NCBI GenBank assembly: GCA_002812745.2
Contig: NCSJ02000115.1
Location: 1 to 64,000 of the forward strand
Source: Scytalidium lignicola
Taxonomy: Eukaryota; Ascomycota; Leotiomycetes
Direction: 5' to 3'
Length of the DNA: 64,000 nt
Of the stretch, positions 56,501 to 64,000 are shown in pieces. A program made the translations under genes and the position numbers. Position 1 is the first letter of the stretch, and every line of letters starts with the position of its first letter. The notes below the pieces were generated by a model. The model was given only the letters and a program-made list of their open reading frames with translations. It was not told the DNA's origin and did not search any database.

Positions 56501-57643
56501 ATATTTTGTCTATGCATTGGCATACTGGTGGGGTTCCAAACAAGTGCGGTCTGGAGAGTATTCTACGCTGCAATTCTTCATAGTTTTGCCAGCTATTCTC
56601 TTCTCTGCCCAGGCATCGGGACAAATATTCAGTCTAGCTCCAGATATCGGACGTGCTATGAGTGCTGCCTCTCGAATATTCAATTTGCATGATCAAAAAC
56701 CCACGATCGACTTAGCACATGCGACAGAGTCAGACCAAAGTGCTTTGATCAGCAAGTCCAAAGATATTCATCATGGAGTTCTTACCTTTCAAAATGTCAG
56801 TCTGACATACCAATCACGTCCAGACGTTCCAGCGCTCAGGAATGTTAGCTTCACTGTAAAAAGTGGCGAAACAGTAGCCTTAGTGGGCCGATCTGGAGCT
56901 GGTAAGTCATCGATAATTTCACTTCTTGAGCGCTTCTACGATCCTACCGGGGGTTCTGTGCTTTTAGACGGTGTGGACATAAGAACAATACCAGTATCGC
57001 AACATCGTGCGAGATTGAGCCTAGTACCACAAGAACCAAGCTTGTTTTCCGGGAGTGTATCGTTTAACGTTAGCTTGGGAGCTGGTTCAAGAGCGTCGAA
57101 GGAGCAGGTTATGGCAGCATGTGATGCTGTTGGGATTCATCAGTTTATCAGCAGTTTGCCAGATGGCTACGAGACGTAAGTGGTATATACCTGATGTGAA
57201 ATGAATAGAGCCAAAGCTAATTTATGACAAGACCTTGTGGCATAAACGGATCCCAGTTATCAGGCGGGCAGAAGCAGCGCGTTGCTATTGCGAGAGCCTA
57301 CATTCGAGACCCAGAAATCCTGCTTCTCGATGAAGCAACATCTGCCCTTGGTACGTACTACTTTGGTCTCACACCGTCATTTTTTCCGCCATAAATCTCA
57401 AAATACTAATGAAATATCACTCTTTCAGATTCTCAATCTGAAGCTCAAATCCAGGCAGCCATAAGCGCGGCTGCGCGAAAACGTACCACCATCATGGTGG
57501 CTCATCGTCTGACGAGCGTACAGAAGGCAGATCGAATATTAGTATTGGATAAAGGGCAGATAGTGGAAGAAGGAAGACACGAGGACCTCATGAATCGAGG
57601 AGGTATCTACGAGCAGATGGTGAAAGCACAGAGTTTAGGATAA
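53576..57643 (+). CDS. ABCB-type full-size ABC transporter of the siderophore cluster
   Basis: Seven exons (53576-53816, 53869-54011, 54058 or 54052-54467, 54519-56445, 56501-57175, 57232-57350, 57429-57643) are joined by introns of 40-78 bp and give about 1,245 aa in TMD-NBD-TMD-NBD order. NBD1 has Walker [10 protein letters not shown] (about 395), signature LSGGQKQR (about 505) and [14 protein letters not shown]2 has GRSGAGKSS (about 1040), LSGGQKQR and [10 protein letters not shown]. These are features of MDR/ABCB pumps. The N-terminus is short, without the roughly 100-residue extension of many fungal MDR proteins. An N at 55858 before a T-run breaks the frame at the start of TMD2. Adjacency and a shared GATA-site promoter suggest a role in exporting or sequestering the siderophore or a precursor, which is inference. 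The acceptor of intron 2 is ambiguous by two codons. Confidence 0.9.
55858..55858. other. Ambiguous base breaking the ABC transporter
   Basis: An N before seven Ts separates the frame ending VKANQVN from the one continuing with [18 protein letters not shown], the first helix of TMD2. Confidence 0.88.
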
Positions 57644-58318
57644 AAAGGAGGCTGTTCATCAGAAGAGAGGATCTAACATTCTATTTCCGAGAAATAAGGA
57701 GGATAAAAAAGATTAACATTTTAATAGCATTGGGTGGGTGTGGTAAGCAGGTGATTTCATTGAAGAGTCGCCATTTCATTTACAATTTGTTTCTGAACTC
57801 GCCAAAAAGCATCACTACATTCACAATTATTACATCTACAAATAGACCTCAGCATCGAACTTAGACTACAAATGAATTAGAATAAGATTTTCACTACGTA
57901 ATCAGTACATCGTAAACTACACTACACTACAAGTAAGTAACTCAACTCATCAGGGATTTGTGACCTTGGAAAAATGTGTTACACGTAAAAAAGAAGTCCC
58001 CAGTGGATGAGAGAAAGTCCGAACCGAACTGCCCCGTAGCAAAATTCCCACACAGCGTTGCATCAGCGGGAATCCAGCCTTTCTTTCCCCCTGAAAATCC
58101 GGATTTCTCCATTTCCGCAAAGAAACTCTTTTTTCTTCTCTAGCTACATTAATTAATAACTGTAATAAGGGCGCATTCATGCATGCATGTATGTCCCAAA
58201 AAAAGGTGTGTGACGCGTCTTCGGGGCATACAACTAAAAACGTACGACTCGGCGAGAGAGGGGAGAAGAGAGGAGTTCCAGCAGCTGGGTTACAGTAACA
58301 AAGTCGCTATGAGAAAAT

Positions 58319-58337
58319 TTATCTGATGATCTGATAA
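58319..58337. promoter_or_regulatory. Inverted pair of iron-GATA-factor sites
   Basis: TTATCTGAT (58319-58327, ATCAGATAA on the other strand) and ATCTGATAA (58329-58337) face each other with one base between them. Both are exact ATCWGATAA matches, about 1.5 kb upstream of the chosen sidA start. Confidence 0.65.
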
Positions 58338-58533
58338 TGTGGCCCCTTGCACAATCCACAGGGCAAGGAAGGGACTTACCGTACTTTTTCTTTTGCTAAA
58401 CCTTCTTGCTGACGGGTCTGTGCAGCGCGATGTCACATCTGCTGGGGAAGCAGTTTTTCAACTCGGGTGCGACGCGTAGCTACGGTATTTCCTTGTCCTT
58501 TTGTGGAGCGAGCCGAAGTCGGCCTTGGAGACC

Positions 58534-58542
58534 ATCAGATAA
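58534..58542 (+). promoter_or_regulatory. Single iron-GATA-factor site
   Basis: An exact ATCAGATAA lies about 200 bp downstream of the inverted pair and 830 bp upstream of the TATA-like box. Confidence 0.55.
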
Positions 58543-59372
58543 TTTAGCTTGGCAGAGCGGAGTCGAGAGAGATATTGCAAGCAGATCCATCAGGTCCCGG
58601 GACAAGACATCGTGTTTGGCAATGTATAAGAAGATCTTTGAGAAGAGGAGGAAGATGTGGATGTGAAATAGCGATGGAAGAGTGTTTTTATTGCAAGGGA
58701 GCTAGCTGCAAGGCTATGAGCAGGTGGGGTGGGGTGGAATTATCAGAGAAGGGGGGTAATTGCTGATTCAGGGCATGTCGTTCCGCGCCCAGGCTGGAGT
58801 GTAGGGAAGTAGTGTGTAATTGCTGATCAATATCACACAGGGAAGGATGTTTTTGGTGGGGTCCCTTTGCGTCACGGCCTGTGAAACCTTACGATGAGCA
58901 CATACTCCGTACACCCCTCCTTTTCGTTCTGCCGGCGAACTCTTACCCACTGCAACTTGTCCCTGTACTGTCTGTCTTGTACTGTTCTCTTGCTACGCTG
59001 CTGCGGTAAACCCATGGCCACCGGGTGAGGAAACTTACGGCAACGGCAGCGGCGGCGGCAGGGCTTGGGGGTGTGGTGGCATGGACATGGCATGAGTTCA
59101 TGGTTCTCTTCTCTTCTCTTCTTTCTTCAGCATTATTTATTTGACGATGTATTTTCTCAAGCGTCGTTTCTTCCCGGGCTCTTATATTAACTAATGAATC
59201 GTCTCTACTCTTGCTTGCTTTTTTCTCTCTAGCAAAGCAAACTAAAGGGTCACATGCAATCAAGTCCTCCAGAGAGCCAATCTCAGATCCGCCTATTCTC
59301 ATAGCACGCCCAACCAAAGTGCGTCCAACGGCGTGGGTGTCCAAGCTAGACCTCAGGTGAAGCAGATACCGA

Positions 59373-59380
59373 TATAAAAG
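59373..59380 (+). promoter_or_regulatory. TATA-like box of sidA
   Basis: TATAAAAG stands in a favourable position for a transcript that starts near 59400 and carries a leader of about 400 nt. It is a short motif and could be chance. Confidence 0.4.
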
Positions 59381-59514
59381 TTTATCTCTGACAGAGAACC
59401 CCCCCTCTTTTTATTGCGTCTTCCGCCCACGCAAGACGACTTGGCCTTCTATCGAGTGACCATAGATTCTGCATTCGGACTTGATCAAGGGCTCTAGCAA
59501 TTGTCACTTCCAGT

Positions 59515-59529
59515 ATGTCTATCCTATAG
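59515..59529 (+). other. Five-codon upstream ORF in the sidA leader
   Basis: ATG TCT ATC CTA TAG is the first ATG I see downstream of the TATA-like box. It precedes the in-frame ATGs at 59562 and 59814. Confidence 0.4.
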
Positions 59530-59813
59530 CTCTAGACGCTCCCATCCCTCGTGCTCTAGAAATGCGAGCTTATCCACCACTTTGCAGTTCGCTTCGGAAA
59601 AGTGTGACCGGGCCTCAACACCAAATTGCTTCTGCTGCCCAATCCTCTTGCCTGGCCTTTTTTCTCGATCATACCCTCCTCCGTCGGAGTCGTCCACTCT
59701 TCAACGGACATCGCAACGGCATCACTCGATTGCCTGCAAGATCTGATCTGTGTGCTGCTCGCCTATCGAGATTCTACTGCAACTCTGCCTCTCTCCGGGA
59801 CAGGCCACTGAAA

Positions 59814-61527
59814 ATGCCTCCATCTGCGATCAGTTCTCCAGCTGAGGCTGCTCCTGATGCCTTCACCAGCAGCCACTTCCAGGGTGGGGGTATCTCACAA
59901 GTTAATGGACATGCCACGCTGTTGGCCGTCTCTACCACAGACGTATCCAGCAACGACGGCCTCCTCTCACCAACTCCTGAGTCCAGTACTACTGGCAGCA
60001 CCAGCACTTCCACATTTCCACTTGTTTCCCAGGATGATGAGCTCGACCTCCTTTGCGTGGGCTTTGGTCCCGCGAACATTGCAATCGGCATCGCTCTCCA
60101 TGACGCCATTAAGGACTCGTCGAGCCACATCTCTTCCTCCAGAGTACCAAAGATCCTCTTTCTGGAGAAGAATCCTCAGTTTTCCTGGCATTCAGGAATG
60201 CAAATTCCAGGTGCTAAGATGCAGATTTCCTTCTTGAAGGACCTTGCTACACCTCGTGATCCAACTTCCAGGTTCACTTTTCTTAATTATCTCAAGACTA
60301 TAGGCCGCTTGAATACGTTTATTAATCTTTGCACCTTCTTACCTTCAAGACTGGAATTTGAAGACTATCTACGTTGGTGTGCATCATTCTTTGAGAATGA
60401 AGGCTGTGTTAGGTATAACCAGGAAGTCCTCAGTGTCACCACAGGCTCTCAGGGTCCAGATGGAAAAGTTGGGAATTTCCTAGTTTCTACTAGAGATGGA
60501 ACGGGAAATGTCGTGACGAGGAAGGCAAGAAATGTTGTGATTGCAGCTGGTGGTCGAGCTGTCATTCCAGATGTTGTACGAGGCTTCAAGAACGTCTATC
60601 ACTCTAGTGAATACATGAATGAGATCCAGCAAATCCCAAAAACTGGTCACACTCCACCAGAATTTGCAGTTATTGGTGGCGGCCAGAGTGCGGCGGAGAT
60701 ATTTAATGACCTCTGGGACCGCTTTCCTCAGTCGAAAGTTACTCTCATTGTCAAATCATCGAACTTGAGGCCAAGTGATGATAGTCCTTTGTGAGTTTAC
60801 CCCTTCTCTGTAACTACATGTCTTATCACGTGAACACCATAAGGTGTCACAAAAGAGATGCATCTGACGTCATTTAGTGTCAATGAGATATTCGACCCTG
60901 ACCGAGTAGATGGAATGTACCAGCGCAACCCTGCTGACCGGGCTGCAGCCCTCTTGGAAGATAAAGCAACCAATTACAGTGTAGTTCGTATTGACTTACT
61001 TGAGCACCTATACGAAAAGCTATACATGCAGCGCTTAGTGAATCCCGATGAGAGAAGCTGGCGTTGTCGGATCCTAACCAATAGGAATATAGACGCCGCG
61101 TCCGAAGTAGCCAAAGGAGACCGTTCGGGTGTTGTCTTGAAATTATCTAGCCCCGGCAAGGACCAAGAAGACTTAACAGCAAATTACGTTTTCAGTGGAA
61201 CTGGATATGCTAGGAATGCACATGAGAATATATTGAAAGGCACCCAGGAACTATTATCGTCTAATTTAAATAGCGAGAGACAATTCCCTGTAGCAAGGGA
61301 TTACAGAGTTTTGTATGATGAGCAAAAGGTGGATAACAACGCTGGAGTATGGCTTCAAGGATGTAACGAAGCTACACATGGGGTACGACTTGCCCTCTCA
61401 ACTCCTCTACCATTCTTATATACCATTGGAAGCTAATGACTTATAGTTGAGTGACTCCTTATTATCTATATTAGCAATTAGAGGCGGTGAAATGGTGCAG
61501 AACATCTTCAGCCCTGGTCGAAGATAG
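59814..61527 (+). CDS. sidA: L-ornithine N5-monooxygenase
   Basis: Three exons (59814-60790, 60878-61382, 61447-61527) are joined by introns of 87 and 64 bp, both in frame, giving 520 aa. The enzyme hydroxylates ornithine at N5 using FAD, NADPH and O2, the first committed step of hydroxamate siderophore synthesis. The FAD site is DLLCVGFGPANIAIGIALHD (about 75-95), the NADPH site FAVIGGGQSAAEIF (about 283-296) and the ATGY-equivalent FSGTGY. Exon 2 opens with FVNEIFDPDRVDGMY and exon 3 gives LSDSLLSILAIRGGEMVQ, both classic for the family. I chose 59814 because it leaves a normal-length Ser/Thr-rich N-terminus. The same frame has another ATG at 59562 that would add 84 Arg/Ser-rich residues. 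Confidence 0.95.
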
Positions 61528-62404
61528 TAACGCGCAATGAAAGGTAGTGATTCGGCGGCATTCTCTTTGCATTTCAGCGTGATGTCCTCTCACTGGCGAT
61601 GTATTTTTTGACTGGACATTTCTTTTTCAGTTGCAACGTTATAAACCCCAAGCTTTGAATAGCAAACTATTTAGCTGGCNTTTTTTTGGTTAATAAATTA
61701 TTTTTACGAACGTATATATAGATGCGAAAGATGGAGAGATATATAAAAAGAATTAGATATAATCAAAAACTCCACTATATTATCATGATCCAAACAAATA
61801 TATATCTCACGCACTGTTTGTGAGCTGATTATTACATTTCGTCCTCGCCTTCTCTACCTGTTTGGGACGTGTAAAGTAGCATTCGCATTCGCTTGTTCTA
61901 ACTGTGCGCATCTTCTGAATGGGTGTTGATAGATGATGATGGTAGTAACGCTCTTTGATCTAAAGTTANTTTTTTTATGTGAAAACTCACTTCAAATCTT
62001 TCTCCCTATAATATTAAAATTATCATTGATACAAATTAAATGTAGTTTTATCTGTATGAGATTTGCTCTCATAGCAGATGATTTTTGACAGTTCTTGAAA
62101 ATTCACCCCTTAATGGTTTTCAGGGGGAAGAGAGGAGTGTAAAATTTTTAGATATTTCTTTTTATATATTTTGATACTCTTCTTATAAAGGAATCATCTC
62201 TCTCTCATTTTAAGTGATGCAAAGTAATTACAACAGCACTTTATTAATGAGCTTCGATTTTTTATCTTAGAATGCTCCCAGATAGATGATTAAAGATGTT
62301 TCTGTAGGACAGATAAACACTAAAAAATTCTAGACCACGGTCGGGATTGCATATGGGGGGGAACTTATTATCGTCAGTTCATTATATTCTACACTTACAT
62401 TTTA
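61528..62404. other. AT-rich convergent noncoding region with two ambiguous bases
   Basis: This stretch lies between the 3' ends of sidA and the transcription-factor gene. Ns at 61680 and 61969 each precede a run of seven Ts. No gene is seen. Confidence 0.6.
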
Positions 62405-64000
62405 TCATATCTCATAAATGCTCTGCTGTCCACCACTATCATACATGTTTATATCTCGACCCTGTATTAGATTCTGCCAATATTCCCAGTCCATGAAATC
62501 CATGTCTGTTTCAGTAACACCAGATAATGCTGCTCGGTCGAATTCTTCAGTCAGACTCGTTTGACTCGCGTCTTCCAGGGTCTGGCTATCAGCTATGGAT
62601 CCTGTTTCCTTTAATCGATCTTGCCGAGGACTCTGAATAATGCTGTCGTCGTTCTTCATCCTTTGTGATCGTAAAATTGATATCTTATCTAGGAAATGAC
62701 CGTGCTGTGATTTCGCCGCATTGATAGCCATACTTCTCTCCCATGCTGTTAGCGTAAGATTTCCAATTGCGACATACAGTGCATTTATTGGATCAGACAG
62801 TATTTCAGGATGGTGTTCGTAGACTTGATTAATCTGCTGCCAAGCCTTTTCGTATAGTTCCCCTTTAAGGCTCTGTGCTCTCAACTCACTGAGAACGTAA
62901 ATGAAAGCTTCGTAGGGGAAAAATGCTCTGACATGCCAGAGATAACCACGAATTGATGAAGTTGAATGCACTAGGTTGTCATACTCAAGCATCTCTAAGC
63001 TCGCAGATAAGAGCTTTTCCCTTTCTTGTTGTTGGGAACTCGGACTGCTGTCCGGACGTGGGTGATTCATCCGCAGACGCAGGCCACATATCGCCGATCT
63101 CGCCATGTAGGTTGAGAGTAAGTGGAATGATATAGAAGGGTCGCAGTATCTTTGATATTTTTGTTCGAATATAGTTTCCAGTTCGTCAATAGCTTTCGAT
63201 CTCATCTCTGCTAGAGATGAGGCGCTCTCAACCTGGCTAGTAATACTCTGCTCCTGCCATTGTTCCGCCTTCCGTATGGTCGCCCCCATTTCATACCGGA
63301 TAGAGCAAAACAACATCTCTGTTGTACCTGCATGTTCTACTGGAAGGTCTTTCATAGCTGGGTTTAAATCGCTATCATTTACATTCAGTGGTTGTCGCGT
63401 GTCCCAGGATAATTTTGGGATGCTTGAAGCTCCAGAAAGTGCTGCAGAGTGACTATCAAGGATAACTATTTGCCACCATAGACGTCGCCGCATTTCGGCT
63501 TCGAAAAGAGAATGTTTTCGTAATGCTGCTTCACGATGAAGACCAGCTCTTTCACCACTTCTGATTGCCACCCCAGTAAGCAGCCAAAGTGATTGATGAT
63601 CGTAGTAAGGGCGCATAGCAAGCTTAGATTTTCCCATTAGCTTTAGTACTTACGATTAAAATGAAAAATACTCTTATTAATAGCATTGCACGAAGTAGAG
63701 AAACGGTTACTTACAAGAAACAGAGTTAACGCCTGGAGCACAACTAGATCGTATGATTTAAGAAACCTAGCGTTAACTAACGCCTGCTGGGCCCCGTTTT
63801 GAAACCTTGTTAATAATACGTCTTTTGGCTCTCCCATAATATCCTGGCATTCCGGATCAGTAAGAGATCCAACTGATGCAAGGTAAATAGAAAACATCAA
63901 GGCCTCCGTGCTTTTAGGGATATTTTGCAGATCACTGCTTGACTTAAGGATCTGCTGTTGAACAGTAGGAGCATGCAGAAATTTTGATAACGGGTTAACG
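62405..64000 (-). CDS. Fungal-specific transcription factor, 5' part beyond the window
   Basis: Two exons are visible, 63715-64000 (continuing past the window end) and 62405-63622, separated by a 92-bp intron (GTAAGT...CTAAG) that keeps frame. The order of words is that of the fungal-trans (middle homology) domain of Zn2Cys6 regulators: PLSKFLHAPTV, LMMFSIYLASVGSL, LVVLQALTLFL, LWLLTGVAIRSGERAGLHRE then RRLWWQIVILDSHSA. The DNA-binding zinc cluster would be upstream, outside the window, so its presence is assumed. The C-terminus is acidic and Ser/Asp/Trp-containing (DMDFMDWEYWQNLIQ), an activation-domain-like end. It is convergent with sidA and is a candidate pathway regulator by position only. 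Confidence 0.82.

Larger units (their letters stand above)
57644..59813. promoter_or_regulatory. 2.2-kb region upstream of sidA
   Basis: This region combines the 3' side of the ABC gene with the promoter and leader of sidA. It holds three iron-GATA words (58319-58337, 58534-58542), a CCAAT box at 59277-59281, a TATA-like TATAAAAG at 59373-59380 and a five-codon upstream ORF at 59515-59529. I find no further gene. Antisense frames around 58900-59340 look random. Confidence 0.6.

Noticed and set aside
56446..56692. Frameshift in the transporter around 56450-56500
   Set aside because: A good 55-bp intron (GTTAGT...TTCAG) restores the frame and the TMD2 helix, so no error is needed.
58943..59344. 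133-codon minus-strand frame upstream of sidA
   Set aside because: It has no domain signal, overlaps the sidA promoter and TATA region, and composition is that of noncoding DNA.
1..64000. Transposons, RIP-degraded repeats, CRISPR arrays
   Set aside because: No transposase or reverse-transcriptase motifs, terminal repeats or regularly spaced repeats were found. AT-rich gaps lack recognisable element ends.

Overview
The window is nuclear DNA of a filamentous ascomycete (Pezizomycotina). Class Leotiomycetes is a guess from general impression only. The evidence is many short introns (about 40-90 bp, one of 225 bp) with fungal-type donors, CTAAC/CTAAT-like branch sites and YAG acceptors, plus fungus-specific genes: a SidC-type siderophore synthetase, an ornithine N5-monooxygenase, an Emw1/TTC27 protein, Dbp7 and a fungal-trans regulator. 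I see no transposon, CRISPR array, rRNA or convincing tRNA.

Layout. 1-2455 is noncoding leader/promoter DNA. 2456-28000 holds mostly housekeeping genes: a PPR protein, a small one-TM proline-rich protein, pantoate-beta-alanine ligase (pan6) divergent from the DEAD-box helicase dbp7, a low-complexity charged orphan, a three-exon protein of unknown function, an eIF2alpha-type kinase, an ASC-1/TRIP4-type zinc-finger protein, a class-V PLP enzyme with strongly C-ending codons, a glycine-zipper protein and an unknown protein. 28637-37225 holds a four-exon GYF-domain protein and the TPR protein Emw1/TTC27.

37360-61527 is an iron-siderophore cluster. It has one giant NRPS gene (minus strand, about 4,880 aa, A-T-C-A-T-C-T-C-A-T-C-T-C-T-C), a divergently transcribed full-length ABCB-type transporter, and the L-ornithine N5-monooxygenase sidA. 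The monooxygenase would make N5-hydroxyornithine, the NRPS would assemble and cyclise a ferrichrome/ferricrocin-type hydroxamate, and the transporter is a candidate for moving it. The regulatory DNA of the cluster carries five matches to the iron-GATA-factor word ATCWGATAA: an overlapping inverted pair between NRPS and transporter, and an inverted pair plus a single site upstream of sidA. A fungal transcription factor (its 5' part lies outside the window) faces sidA tail to tail.

Sequence quality matters. Eight single Ns are present, six of them directly before a T-run, and one 9-base homopolymer shifts frame. Together these split the NRPS, the transporter, the ASC-1 gene and the end of another gene into false separate ORFs. 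I read them as assembly ambiguities, not pseudogenes.
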